Part shown: piece after piece, positions 16,926 to 27,522 of the stretch | Numbering within the stretch: the stretch's first letter is position 1 | Layout of the letters: each line of letters begins with the position of its first letter | Translations under genes and position numbers: made by a program | The notes under the pieces: model-generated | What the model was told of the DNA's origin: nothing | What the model saw: the letters and a program-made list of their open reading frames with translations, nothing else | Database searches by the model: none | Assembly (NCBI RefSeq): GCF_003143935.1 | Contig: NZ_QFRX01000001.1 | Location: 6,594,303 to 6,658,302, forward strand | Direction: 5' to 3' | Source of the DNA: Streptomyces sp. Act143 | Lineage (GTDB): Bacteria > Actinomycetota > Actinomycetes > Streptomycetales > Streptomycetaceae | Length of the DNA: 64,000 nucleotides

Positions 16926-17831
16926 GCGCCGGGTGGGTCGCGGGAGTGACCCGGGCCAGGGCCATGGCCGCCGGGCGCGTCGGCCCCGACACGGCGCGCC
17001 GCCTGGCCACCGCACCGAGCCTGCCCGACTCCCTGCGCATGCTGGCCGGCACCCCCTACCGGCGCGGACTCGACGTGACGGCCGGGGCCGCCGAGGCCCA
17101 GCGCGCCGTCTCCGACACCCTGGTGTGGCAGCTGCGGGTGCTGGCCGGATGGCAGCCCCGGCCCGGAGCGGGGGCCGTACGCCTGCTCGCCTCCGGGTTC
17201 GAGATCGCCAACACCCGGGACCGGCTGCGGACCCTGGCGGGTACGCCGTCGCCGCCGCCGTACCGCCTGGGTGCGCTGTCGACCGCGTGGCCCCGGCTGT
17301 CCCGGGCCGCGTCACCTGCCGAGATACGGGCCGCGCTGGCCGCCTCCGTGTGGGGCGACCCCGGCGGCGACACCCCGGCGGCGGTGGTCACCGGGATGCG
17401 GCTGTCGGCTGCCGCCCGCACCGCGGCTAACCTGCCCCCGGCCGCGCGCTGGGCGGCGGGCGAGGCCGCCCTGCTGGTCGCCCGCGAGGTCTTCCTGACC
17501 GGCCGCCGGCCCACCGGACCGGCCGCGCGGGACGCCGCCCGCCTGCTCGGTACGGCCGCCGTGCGGGCCGGTTCCTTCGCCGGCTTCCGCACCCGGCTGG
17601 TGAAGACGGCCCGCTGGGTGCTGGAGGACGTGGAGCGGCCCGCCGACCTGTGGCGCGCCGAGGCCCGCTGGTGGCGCACCGTCGAGCGGGAGGCGCTGTC
17701 GCTGCTGAGCGCGGCCCGGTTCGACCTGGCGCCCGTCGTGGGAGCGGTCGGGCTGTTGCGTGCCGACGCGTGGCGGGTCCGCGCGGGGCTGGAATGCGCC
17801 GCGCACGGCGGCCGGGCACGGGAGGCCTTCG

Positions 17832-17848
<17 letters not shown>
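16922..17848 (+). CDS. V/A-type ATPase subunit C (AC39-like)
   Basis: A 308-residue, almost wholly helical protein with repeated Ala/Arg-rich helices (VTRARAMAAGRVGPDTARRL at the start). It fits the C/AC39 funnel subunit that links the central stalk to the proteolipid ring. Identification rests on operon position and length (usual size 310-350) more than on sharp motifs, because this subunit is poorly conserved. It overlaps its upstream neighbour by 4 bases and its downstream neighbour by 17. Confidence 0.7.
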
Positions 17849-19693
<1,845 letters not shown>

Positions 19694-19695
19694 CC

Positions 19696-19917
19696 ATGAC
19701 CCGCCTGGCCGCGATCGGGGAACGGCTGCGCGTCGTCGGACTGCGCACGGTCGGCGTCGCCGTGTTCCCCGCGGACGCCCCGGACACCGTACGAGCCGCC
19801 TGGCGCGACCTCCCGGCGGACGTGGGGCTGGTGATCCTCACCCCGGCCGCCGCGGACGCCCTCGGCCCGGAGCAGCTCGACGGACAGGACCCGCTGACCG
19901 CGGTGATGCCGCCATGA
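19696..19917 (+). CDS. V/A-type ATPase subunit F
   Basis: A 73-residue protein, short against the usual 95-110, placed between subunits K and E. RLRVVGLRTVGVAVFP followed by DVGLVILTPAAADAL fits the beta-alpha-beta core of subunit F, the central-stalk regulator. The ATG at 19696 lies two bases after the K stop, and its stop overlaps the subunit E start (ATGA, 19914-19917). The assignment is by position and partial fold pattern. Confidence 0.7.
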   Translation: MTRLAAIGERLRVVGLRTVGVAVFPADAPDTVRAAWRDLPADVGLVILTPAAADALGPEQLDGQDPLTAVMPP

Positions 19918-20441
19918 GGACCTCGCTTCCCGCCGGAGCCACGACGGCACTCGACCCCGTGCGGGCCCGCCTGCTGCGCGACGCCAGGGCCGACGCCGAA
20001 GCGGTGCTGGCGGCGGCGGCCGAGGACGCGGCCGCGCAGCTGAGGGACGCCGAGGCGCAGGCCGAGGCGATCCTCGCCGAGGCACGCCGGCAGGGCGCCG
20101 CCGACGCCGAGGCCTTCCGTGCCGCCGGCCGCGCCCGCACCCGCGGGGACGCCCGCACGCGTGAGCTCGCCGCCCGCCGGGAGTGCTGGGAGGAACTGCG
20201 CCGGCAGGTCGTGCACGGCGTCGAGGAACTGCGCGGCGCCCCCGCCTACCCGGCCCTGCGAGCCCGCCTGGCCGCACACGTGCGCCGGCTGCTCGGCCCG
20301 GAGTGCCGGATCACGGAGGCCCCCGGCGGAGGCGTCGTCGGCGCGGCCCCGGGGCGCCGGATCGACTGCGGTCTGGACGCGTTCGCACTGCGGGCGCTGG
20401 ACCGGACCGGCACGGAGGTGGAGGAACTGTGGGCACCGTGA
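19914..20441 (+). CDS. V/A-type ATPase subunit E (peripheral stalk)
   Basis: A 175-residue protein with an N-terminal coiled coil (about 15-100, rich in EA, RAD and AEA repeats, including AEAILAEARRQGAADAEAF). A globular C-terminal domain of about 75 residues contains RLLGPECRITEAPGGGVVG, typical of subunit E. It pairs with the first operon product to form the stator stalk. Start and stop overlap both neighbours (ATGA with F, GTGA-type with A). Confidence 0.85.
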   Translation: MRTSLPAGATTALDPVRARLLRDARADAEAVLAAAAEDAAAQLRDAEAQAEAILAEARRQGAADAEAFRAAGRARTRGDARTRELAARRECWEELRRQVVHGVEELRGAPAYPALRARLAAHVRRLLGPECRITEAPGGGVVGAAPGRRIDCGLDAFALRALDRTGTEVEELWAP

Positions 20442-22177
20442 CGCACGCCCCGCACGGCACCGGCCGCATCCTGCGGGTCACCGGCCCGCTCGTCGAGGCC
20501 GAGGGCATGGCCGGCACCGCGATGAACGACCTCGTCGCCCTCGGCGAGAAAGGCCTGCCCGGGGAGGTGGTCGCCATCCGCGACACCGTCGTCACCGTGC
20601 AGGCCTACGAATACACCGGCGGCCTCGCCCCCGGCATGACCGTCCGTCCGCTGCACCGGCCCCTGTCCGCGACCCTGGGCCCCGGCCTGCTGGGCGGCAT
20701 CTTCGACGGGCTGCTGCGCCCGCTCGCGGCAGCCGGCGCCTGGCTGGAGCCCGGCACCCTCGACGCCCGGTCCGGGCCGGAGCGACCCGCGTGGGAGTTC
20801 GTGCCCCGGGCCGGGCAAGGGGACGCCGTGCTGCCCGGTGACGCCCTCGGCGAGATCCGCGGCGCGGGCCCGGTGCCGCTGCTGGTGCTGGTCCCGCCCG
20901 GCTGCGCGGGAACCGTGGAGAACATCGCCCCGGCGGGCCGCCACCCCGAGGACGCCGCCGTCGCGACCGTCGCGGGCACCCCCGTACGGATGACGAGCCA
21001 CTGGCCGGTGCGCAGCCCCCGCCCGGTCCGCGAACGCCTCGACACCGGCCGGGCCCTGCGCACCGGCCAGCGCGCCATCGACCTGCTCTTCCCGGTGGCG
21101 CTGGGCAGCACCGTCGCCGTCCCCGGGGGCTTCGGCACCGGCAAGACGGTCCTGTTGCAGCAGATCGCCAAGTGGTGCGACGCGGACGTCATCGTCTACG
21201 TCGGCTGCGGCGAACGCGGCAACGAGATGGCCGATGTCATCGACGAGTTCACCGCGCTGACCGACCCGCGCACCGGAGGCCGCCTCGCCGACCGCACCGT
21301 CATCGTCGCCAACACCTCCAACATGCCGATGATGGCCCGGGAGGCCAGCATCTACTCCGGCGTCACGGTCGCCGAGTACTTCCGCGACATGGGCCTGGAC
21401 GTCGTCGTCATCGCCGACTCCACCTCCCGCTGGGCCGAGGCGCTGCGCGAGTTCGCCTCCCGCACCGGCGCCCTGCCCGCCGAGGAGGGCTACCCGGCGG
21501 GCCTGGCCTCGGCGATCGCGGCGTTCTACGAGCGGGCCGGAGCGGTGACCACCCTCGGCGGACGCGCCGGCTCCGTCACGGTGATCGGCGCGGTGTCCCC
21601 GCCCGGCGGCGACATGGCCGAACCGGTCACCGCCCACACCCAGCGCTTCGTGCGCTGCCTGTGGACCCTGGACCGCGACCTCGCCTACGCCCGCCACTAC
21701 CCGGCCGTCTCCTGGGCCGAGTCGTTCTCCCGCGACGCCGCCGCGCTCGGCGCCCACCACGCCGCCACCGACGACCCCGACTGGCCCGCGCGGCGCGCCC
21801 GGGTGGCCGGTCTGCTCGCCGAGGCCGACCGGCTCGCCGACCTGGTCGACCTGCTCGGCATCACCGCGCTGCCCGACCAGGAACGCGTCAGCGTCCTCGG
21901 CGGGCGGCTCGTCCGCGAAGGCGTGCTCCAGCAGAGCGCCCTGTCCGCCCAGGACGCCTACAGCGGCACCGAGAAGACGGCCGCGCTCGCCGAGGCCGTG
22001 CTGGCGGTCGTCGACCGCTGCCGCGAGCTGGCCGACGCGGGGGTGGCGGCGGCCCGCATCGAGGAGGCCGACTTCTCGCCCCTGCTGCGCGCCCGGGAGG
22101 AGGCGGGCCCGCACGACGCGGAGACCGTCCAGAACCTGCGCGAGAACATGCTCGCCCGACTCGGGGAGGTGTCGTGA
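20429..22177 (+). CDS. V/A-type ATPase catalytic subunit A
   Basis: A 582-residue catalytic ATPase subunit of normal length. N-terminal beta barrel: GRILRVTGPLVEAEGMAG. The A-type insertion near 115-190 is present. P-loop: GGFGTGKTVLLQQ (about 232-244). Catalytic Glu region: YVGCGERGNEMADV. Further landmarks are ADSTSRWAEALREF and VSPPGGDMAEPVT. Two GTG starts are possible, at 20429 and 20438; 20429 has GGAG sequences at better spacing. The stop overlaps the subunit B GTG (GTGA, 22174-22177). The hexamer would work as an ATP-driven proton pump or an ATP synthase beside the usual F-type enzyme. Confidence 0.97.
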   Translation: MGTVTHAPHGTGRILRVTGPLVEAEGMAGTAMNDLVALGEKGLPGEVVAIRDTVVTVQAYEYTGGLAPGMTVRPLHRPLSATLGPGLLGGIFDGLLRPLAAAGAWLEPGTLDARSGPERPAWEFVPRAGQGDAVLPGDALGEIRGAGPVPLLVLVPPGCAGTVENIAPAGRHPEDAAVATVAGTPVRMTSHWPVRSPRPVRERLDTGRALRTGQRAIDLLFPVALGSTVAVPGGFGTGKTVLLQQIAKWCDADVIVYVGCGERGNEMADVIDEFTALTDPRTGGRLADRTVIVANTSNMPMMAREASIYSGVTVAEYFRDMGLDVVVIADSTSRWAEALREFASRTGALPAEEGYPAGLASAIAAFYERAGAVTTLGGRAGSVTVIGAVSPPGGDMAEPVTAHTQRFVRCLWTLDRDLAYARHYPAVSWAESFSRDAAALGAHHAATDDPDWPARRARVAGLLAEADRLADLVDLLGITALPDQERVSVLGGRLVREGVLQQSALSAQDAYSGTEKTAALAEAVLAVVDRCRELADAGVAAARIEEADFSPLLRAREEAGPHDAETVQNLRENMLARLGEVS

Positions 22178-23568
22178 ACGCCACGTCCGACTGGGGCCGC
22201 ATCGAGTACACCTCGGTGCGTGAACTGCGCGGCCCCCTCGCGGTCGTCGACAAGGTCGAGGGCGTCGGCTGGGACGAGTTCGTCCGGTTCACCCTGGACT
22301 CGGGGGAGCAGCGGCACGGCCTCGTGCTGGAGGTCGACCGCGGCACGGCGGTGGTCCAGGTCCTGGAGGACACCGCCGGGATGGACCCGGCGCGCACGGG
22401 CGCGGTGTTCACCGGCTCCCCGCTGCGCGTCCCGGTGGGCCCCGGCTGGCTGGGGCGGGTGTGCAACGGCCGCGGCGAACCCCTCGACGCGGGACCGCCC
22501 GTCTTCGGCGCCACCGCCTCCGCGGTCGGCGGCCGCCCCGTCAACCCGGTGCGCCGCGAGCCGCCCGCCGAGGCGGTGCTGACCGGGGTCAGTGCCATCG
22601 ACGCGCTCACCACCCTCGTGCGCGGCCAGAAACTCCCGGTGTTCTCGGCGGCCGGCCTGCCGCACCTGGAACTCGCCGCGCAGATCGCCGCCCAGTCCAC
22701 GGCCGGCGGAGAGGCGTTCTGCGTGGTCTTCGCCGCGATGGGAGTCACCCACGCCGACGCCGCCTTCGTACGCCAGGCACTGGAGGAGCGGTCCGCCGCG
22801 GGGGAGTTGGTGCTGCTGCTCAACACCGCCGACGACCCCGTGATCGAGCGCATCCTCACCCCGCGCATCGCCCTCACCGTCGCCGAGCAGCTCGCCTTCG
22901 GCGAGGGCCGGCACGTCCTCGTGGTGATGACCGACATGACGAGCTACGCCGAGGCGCTGCGCGAGGTCTCCGCGGCCCGCGGCGAGATCCCGGCCCGCCG
23001 TGCCTACCCCGGCTACCTCTACAGCGACCTGGCGTCCCTGTACGAGCGGTGCGGGCGCATCCGCGGGCTGCCGGGGTCGGTCACCGTGCTGCCGGTGCTC
23101 ACCATGCCCGCGGGCGACATCACGCACCCCGTGCCCGACCTCACCGGGTACATCACCGAGGGCCAGGTCGTGCTCTCCCGGCAGTTGCACGCCCGCGGTG
23201 TCTACCCGCCCGTCGACCCGCTGTCGTCGCTGTCCCGGCTGATGCGCAAGGGAGCGGGCCCGGGCCGCACCCGCGACGACCACCTCGACGTCGCCGCCCA
23301 GCTGCTCTCCGCGCTCGCCCGCGCCCGCCAGGTCAGGGAGCTCGCCGACCTCGTCGGACAGGCGGCGCTCAGCCCCACCGACCGCGGCTACCTCGCCTTC
23401 GACGAGGCCTTCGCCCGTGACCTCGTCGACCAGCGGCCCGACGAACTGCGCACCCTGGAGCAGACGTTGGAGCGCGCCTGGCGGGTACTGCTCACCCTGC
23501 CGCGCAGCCAGCTGGCCATGCTGCCCACCGCGCTCCTCGACGCCCACGGCGCACCGGCGGGCGGGTGA
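22174..23568 (+). CDS. V/A-type ATPase regulatory subunit B
   Basis: A 464-residue non-catalytic nucleotide-binding subunit. It has the N-terminal barrel (EYTSVRELRGPLAVVDKVEG), lacks a P-loop as expected (SAAGLPHLELAAQIAAQS at that position), and retains VVFAAMGVTHADAAFVRQ, VVMTDMTSYAEALREVS and RGYPGY-like RRAYPGYLYSDLASLYERC. The length is standard for the family. The GTG start at 22174 overlaps the A stop and has GGGGAGG upstream. It ends four bases before the subunit D start. Confidence 0.97.
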   Translation: MNATSDWGRIEYTSVRELRGPLAVVDKVEGVGWDEFVRFTLDSGEQRHGLVLEVDRGTAVVQVLEDTAGMDPARTGAVFTGSPLRVPVGPGWLGRVCNGRGEPLDAGPPVFGATASAVGGRPVNPVRREPPAEAVLTGVSAIDALTTLVRGQKLPVFSAAGLPHLELAAQIAAQSTAGGEAFCVVFAAMGVTHADAAFVRQALEERSAAGELVLLLNTADDPVIERILTPRIALTVAEQLAFGEGRHVLVVMTDMTSYAEALREVSAARGEIPARRAYPGYLYSDLASLYERCGRIRGLPGSVTVLPVLTMPAGDITHPVPDLTGYITEGQVVLSRQLHARGVYPPVDPLSSLSRLMRKGAGPGRTRDDHLDVAAQLLSALARARQVRELADLVGQAALSPTDRGYLAFDEAFARDLVDQRPDELRTLEQTLERAWRVLLTLPRSQLAMLPTALLDAHGAPAGG

Positions 23569-23572
23569 TCCC

Positions 23573-24187
23573 ATGGCAGAGCTGCGGGTACCACCCGGCC
23601 GCGCCGGGCGGATGCGACTGCGCCGGAGCCTGGACGTCGCCCGGCGCGGGGCCGACCTGCTCGACCAGAAGCTGCGCATCCTGCGCGCCCGCCACGAGGA
23701 ACTCCGGCACGCCGAACACCTCGCGCGGGAGGACTGGCACGCGCGGCTCGGGGAGGCGGAGACATGGCTGCGGCGCGGCCTGCTCCTCGCCGGCGAAGAG
23801 GCCCTCCCCACAGGGGACTTGACGGACCTCGCCGAACTGGAGATCACCTGGGCGACCACGATGGGCGTACGACACCCCCGTGCCGCCTCCTGCACCCTGC
23901 CGGAACCCGATCCGGGCGCACCGGCGCCCGTGAACACCGCGCTGATCCACGCCGAGGCTGCCTACGCCGGCGCCGTGCGGGCCGCTGCCGCGTACGCCGC
24001 CGCCCGGGCCGCGGCCCGGGCCGTCGGGGACGAGGTCGCCCGGACCCGCCAACGGGTCCGGGCCCTGCGGCGCCACTGGATACCCCGGCTGGAGACGGCG
24101 CTCGCGCGCGCGGACGCGGCACTGGAGCAGGCCGAGCACGAGGACGCGGTGCGCAGGAGGTGGGCGGCGGACGCCCTGGAGGCGTGA
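23573..24187 (+). CDS. V/A-type ATPase subunit D (central shaft)
   Basis: A 204-residue, mostly helical protein. The family motif PPGRAGRMRLRRSLDVARRGADLL near the N-terminus (VPPGRAGRMRLRRSL) precedes two long antiparallel helices, at about 25-75 and 135-200, joined by a small beta region. This is the rotating shaft inside the A3B3 head. It is the last gene of the operon, and seven bases later the convergent DUF1877 gene ends. No clear hairpin-T-tract terminator is visible between them. Confidence 0.92.
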   Translation: MAELRVPPGRAGRMRLRRSLDVARRGADLLDQKLRILRARHEELRHAEHLAREDWHARLGEAETWLRRGLLLAGEEALPTGDLTDLAELEITWATTMGVRHPRAASCTLPEPDPGAPAPVNTALIHAEAAYAGAVRAAAAYAAARAAARAVGDEVARTRQRVRALRRHWIPRLETALARADAALEQAEHEDAVRRRWAADALEA

Positions 24188-24194
24188 CCCCGTC

Positions 24195-24698
24195 TCAGGC
24201 CCACACCGCCTTGACCACGGCGTGACCTGCCGCGGCCGCCCGTCCGTAGAACCCCCGAAGGTCCCGGTGATACTCAAGGAACTCCTGCCTGACCTGCTCC
24301 TCTTCCCCCATGCGGCCGCCCACCCCGAAACCGGCGGCATTCCACAGCTCGCCGAAGGAGACCGCCGCGAGGAACTCGGCGGCTGCCGACACCTGGGGCG
24401 GCTCCAGAATCATCAGCGGCGGGTCGGCGGGGTCCGCGTCGGCGGTGTGGGGCACCGGGCGGCCGCCGTATATCGGCAGTGCCCAGGGCTGCCCCACTTC
24501 GGTGCCGGTGGCGAGGGGACCGGCCGCGGCGTAGAGGTCGGCCACGGAGTCGAAGACCTTGTTGATCGAGTCGGCGACACCGGCCGCGTACTCGTCGGCG
24601 TGGTTCTCCCACGCCTCGGCCATGAACGCCGCCAACCAGGTGTGGTCGTCCTGCATCTCGGCCGACGCGACGGCGCGCAGGTGCAGGTGGATGCTCAC
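24195..24698 (-). CDS. DUF1877 (YfbM-like) protein
   Basis: A 167-residue cytoplasmic protein starting MSIHLHLRAV. Its layout fits DUF1877: a short beta start, a helical middle and a conserved ending with YHRDLRGFYGRAAAAGHAVVKAVW, including the phrase MILEPPQVSAAAEFLAAVSF. The biochemical role of this family is unknown. The neighbouring ATPase operon converges on it, so it is transcribed separately. GGCCCG and CGGGCC at 24722-24738 just upstream of its start form an inverted repeat with a 5-base spacer. Confidence 0.8.
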   Translation of the reverse strand: MSIHLHLRAVASAEMQDDHTWLAAFMAEAWENHADEYAAGVADSINKVFDSVADLYAAAGPLATGTEVGQPWALPIYGGRPVPHTADADPADPPLMILEPPQVSAAAEFLAAVSFGELWNAAGFGVGGRMGEEEQVRQEFLEYHRDLRGFYGRAAAAGHAVVKAVWA

Positions 24699-24798
24699 TT
24701 CGACAAGTCCCCCCGTGCAGCGGCCCGTCGGTCGGGCCGGTCAGCCAGAACCTACTCGACGGCACCGACAGCGGGACGTCTCGCCTCCGTGGCCCGTC

Positions 24799-25176
24799 TC
24801 ACCGGTCCACGACCAGCGCGACGACGTTCAAGAGCAGCAGGACGCCGGCCGCGATGCCCCCGGACACGGCCGGAGCCAGCCCGGCCGGGTTCCCGTGCCG
24901 CAGGGCGCGGAGACCGTAGTAGAGCGCGGCGGCAGCGGGCGCGATCAGCACCAGCAGGGCGAGGCCACCGGCGATGAGCGTCGGGGTCAGGGGCACGGTC
25001 TTGGCGCTGTCGTCGTACCCCTGAAGGTGCAGCAGCCAGTCGCCCGTGAGCACGGCGAGGACGAAGGCCGGCAGGAGCATCCCGAGCGAAAGCCAGGCCC
25101 GGCGCACCTCGCGACGGGCTTCGGCCGGTCCCGGCGCGAAGGGGCCGGAACTGCTTCGGAAGGGAGCGTGCGCCAT
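24799..25176 (-). CDS. Small membrane protein, three TM segments
   Basis: A 125-residue protein with a basic cytoplasmic N-terminus (1-28) and hydrophobic segments at about 30-50 (LGMLLPAFVLAVLTGDWLL), 65-88 (LIAGGLALLVLIAPAAAAL) and 100-122 (AVSGGIAAGVLLLLNVVAL). No family was recognised. It may be transcribed with the DUF1877 gene downstream (100-base gap) or alone. Confidence 0.65.
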   Translation of the reverse strand: MAHAPFRSSSGPFAPGPAEARREVRRAWLSLGMLLPAFVLAVLTGDWLLHLQGYDDSAKTVPLTPTLIAGGLALLVLIAPAAAALYYGLRALRHGNPAGLAPAVSGGIAAGVLLLLNVVALVVDR

Positions 25177-25314
25177 CGTGTGTCACCGCCTCGGTCTGTG
25201 TACGGGTGCAGGACTCGCGTCCACCTGCCTTCGGATCCCCCATCGTGTGCGCCGTGTTGCCCGGGGCGCGGCAGACCGGCCGCACGGCCGGGGAGCGGCC
25301 CCGTGCCGTCCGCC

Positions 25315-25539
25315 TCAGCCACCGCGTAGCACGTGGTCGAACGCCTCGGCCTCGTGGCACGTCCGGCACGTCACCCGGCGCGCGGGCTTCCGTCCGTAGC
25401 TCAGGCCCGTGCCCGCCGCGCGCCGCACCTGCTGTCCCAGAACGCAGGCGTGCTGCACACACACCCCGCAACCGCAACGGCCACACACCGCGATCGCGGG
25501 TGTCGCCGTGTCCTCAAGTGCGCAGTCGTAGCAATCCAC
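25315..25539 (-). CDS. DUF2180 Cys-rich small protein
   Basis: A 74-residue actinobacterial protein with eight or more cysteines, in MDCYDCALEDT, VCGRCGCGVCVQHACV and VTCRTCHEAEAF. The arrangement suggests a zinc-binding double knuckle and matches DUF2180. The second Cys/His cluster (C-x2-C-x-C-x2-C, then QHAC) is intact. Function is unknown. The ATG at 25539 is followed closely by conserved residues. A GGGGCCGGTCGGCC element at 25611-25625 lies 72 bases upstream. Confidence 0.88.
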   Translation of the reverse strand: MDCYDCALEDTATPAIAVCGRCGCGVCVQHACVLGQQVRRAAGTGLSYGRKPARRVTCRTCHEAEAFDHVLRGG

Positions 25540-25610
25540 AACACACCTCCCGAGCGGTGTTCCGCACTCTCGTGCACTGTCATCCTGCGCCGCCGGAGAC
25601 CGCCCCGGAC

Positions 25611-25625
25611 GGGGCCGGTCGGCCT
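25611..25625. promoter_or_regulatory. DosR-like element upstream of the DUF2180 gene
   Basis: GGGGCCGGTCGGCCT lies 72 bases upstream of the minus-strand DUF2180 start and just downstream of the PRT fusion gene's end. The run TTTTT follows at once on the plus strand, so a short GGCC-GGTC-GGCC hairpin with a T tract is an alternative reading. The stem is only 4 bp. Confidence 0.3.
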
Positions 25626-25655
25626 TTTTCAGGCCCGGCGAGGGGCCGTCGTCCG

Positions 25656-27062
25656 TCAGTTGGGCGATGGGCCGGCCCCAGGTGTCGATGGCCTCGCGGC
25701 CCCGCCGGCCGCCGTGCCGGCCCCCCGGCGCGCCGACCGGCGCGGTGGTGGACCGGCGGTGGGACGGGCCAGGCGTGAGGTGAACCAGTCGCGGGCGAGC
25801 TGGGCGGCCGTGGCCAGGGTCCCGGGTTCGGTGAACAGGTGGGTGGCGCCGGGGACGACGGCGATCCGGTGCTCGCAGTTCATGCGGTCTGCGGCGAGCC
25901 GGTTGAGGCTGAGAACGTGGGTGTCGAGGCTGCCCACGATGAGCAGGGTCGGCGCCGTCACACGTGTCAGCGCGGTGGGCGAGGCCAGGTCGGGGCGACC
26001 GCCGCGGGAGACGATCGCGTGGATGTCGGCGCCCGGGGCGGCCGCTGCCTCCAGAGCCGCCGCGGCTCCGGTGCTGGCGCCGAAGCAGGCGACGGGCAGA
26101 CCGGTCTCGCGGCGCAGCCAGAGGGCGGCGGCGTGCAGGCGCCGGGCGAGCAGAAGGACGTCGAAGACGTTGGCGCGGTCGTGCTCCTCGTCCCCGGTGA
26201 GCAGGTCCAGCAGCAGCGTGCCCAGTCCGGCCCGGTTCAGGACGTCGGCGACATACCGGTTGCGGGGGCTGTGCCGGCTGCTGCCGCTGCCGTGCGCGAA
26301 GGCCACCACGGCCGGGGCCCGGTCGGGGACGACGAGCCGGCCGCCCAGGCGCACCCCGGCGGCCGGAATCCGCACCTCCCGGTCCGGCAGCGGGTGCGGG
26401 GCGACCGGGGGACGGGACACCGGCGCGGGCTGCCCGGCCCGGGCGAGCAGCCCGGTCACCTCGGCGTCGGTGGTCTGGGTGAAGTCGTGGTACCAGGCAC
26501 CCACCGTGCCGAGGAACTGCGGGGCGTGCAGGCAGATCACCTGGTCGGCGACCTCCCGCAGACGTGCCCCGACGGAGGCCGGTCCGACGGGCACCGCGAG
26601 GACGACCTGAGCCGCTCCCTGTTGCCGGACGACCCGGCAGGCCGTCTCCGCGGTGGCACCGGTGGCCAGCCCGTCGTCGACGATCACCGCCGTCCGCCCG
26701 GCCACCGGAACAGGGGTGCGTTCATGGCGGTAGAGGCGCAGACGCCGGGCGAGTTCCGTCCGCTCGGCCTGTTCCACGGTGGCCTGCTCGGCGGGGCTGA
26801 GCCGGGTCGAGTCCAGTACGTCGGCGTTCAGGACGCGCACGCCGTTCTCCCCGATGGCGCCGAAGCCGAGTTCCGGCTGCCAGGGCACGCCGAGCTTGCG
26901 CACCACCAGCACGTCCAGGGGCGCGTCGAGCGCGGTGGCCACCTCGTACGCCACCGGCACGCCGCCGCGCGGCAGCCCCAGCACGACCACGTCCCGGCCG
27001 CGCAGGAACGCAAGATGCCGGGCCAGCTGCCGCCCGGCCGACCGGCGGTCGTCGAAGCGCAT
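25656..27062 (-). CDS. Phosphoribosyltransferase / dienelactone-hydrolase-like fusion
   Basis: A 468-residue two-domain enzyme. Residues 1-205 form a type I PRTase domain, with LGLPRGGVPVAYEVA and the PRPP-binding loop AVIVDDGLATGATAETA. Residues about 225-440 form an alpha/beta hydrolase, with AFAHGSGSSRHSPRNRY, the nucleophile elbow CFGASTGAAAA and the acid-His end VGSLDTHVLS and PGATHLF. The nucleophile elbow G-A-S-T-G is well formed. The ATG at 27062 follows GGAGG; the start at 27101 lacks conservation. The fusion recurs in actinobacterial stress loci, but its reaction is unknown. Three DosR-like elements lie in the 460 bases upstream. Confidence 0.9.
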   Translation of the reverse strand: MRFDDRRSAGRQLARHLAFLRGRDVVVLGLPRGGVPVAYEVATALDAPLDVLVVRKLGVPWQPELGFGAIGENGVRVLNADVLDSTRLSPAEQATVEQAERTELARRLRLYRHERTPVPVAGRTAVIVDDGLATGATAETACRVVRQQGAAQVVLAVPVGPASVGARLREVADQVICLHAPQFLGTVGAWYHDFTQTTDAEVTGLLARAGQPAPVSRPPVAPHPLPDREVRIPAAGVRLGGRLVVPDRAPAVVAFAHGSGSSRHSPRNRYVADVLNRAGLGTLLLDLLTGDEEHDRANVFDVLLLARRLHAAALWLRRETGLPVACFGASTGAAAALEAAAAPGADIHAIVSRGGRPDLASPTALTRVTAPTLLIVGSLDTHVLSLNRLAADRMNCEHRIAVVPGATHLFTEPGTLATAAQLARDWFTSRLARPTAGPPPRRSARRGAGTAAGGAARPSTPGAGPSPN

Positions 27063-27522
27063 CTGCCGCCTCCCCACACGTAGTCCGCGGCCCGCGGGCA
27101 CCCGACCGGTTCACCGAGGTCGTGAAGAGTCCTTCTTCCATTGCAGCGCGAAACGGCGGGCACGGGCAGGGGTGATGGACCCCCGGTTCGGGGCCATTGG
27201 TCCCTGCGCACCGCGGACGCGGACGGCCGGCTTCGTTCCTGGGGCGGCCCGAGCCTCCATCCCCGTGTCGAGGGTGGAGGCCCGTGGGCGGGGACGTGCC
27301 CGCCGGGGGGAGCGCGATGCTCACGGGCACGTGGCCGACGACCCACGCACGACCACCGCTTTGCCCGAAAACGGTCCCCTGGGCAGGGACTCCCTCTCGC
27401 AGAGGATCCCGGCACTCAGGTCGCCGTAACATCCCTGCCCGATTACAGTCTCGGCTGCCGGCGGCAGCGGCGTCAGGACCAAGGGTCCTGTCCTGAGGGC
27501 CGGTTGGCCCCTCCCGGCGTGC
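27063..27522. promoter_or_regulatory. 460-base upstream region with three DosR-like boxes
   Basis: No gene was recognised. Three elements occur: GGGGCCATTGGTCCC (27190-27204; minus strand GGGACCAATGGCCCC), GCCCGAAAACGGTCCC (27363-27378) and the inverted repeat CAGGACC-AAG-GGTCCTG (27474-27490). The last has two perfect 7-base arms and could also act as a transcription terminator for the DUF1906 gene, whose end is 33 bases away, but no T tract follows. The nearest box is 128 bases from the fusion gene start. Confidence 0.45.

Noticed and set aside
24722-24738. GGCCCG-TCGGT-CGGGCC as a terminator
   Set aside because: Stem of 6 bp without a T tract, upstream of a gene; function cannot be inferred.
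25611-25630. GGCC-GGTC-GGCC-TTTTT as a rho-independent terminator
   Set aside because: A 4-bp stem is too short to be convincing; the DosR-like reading fits as well.
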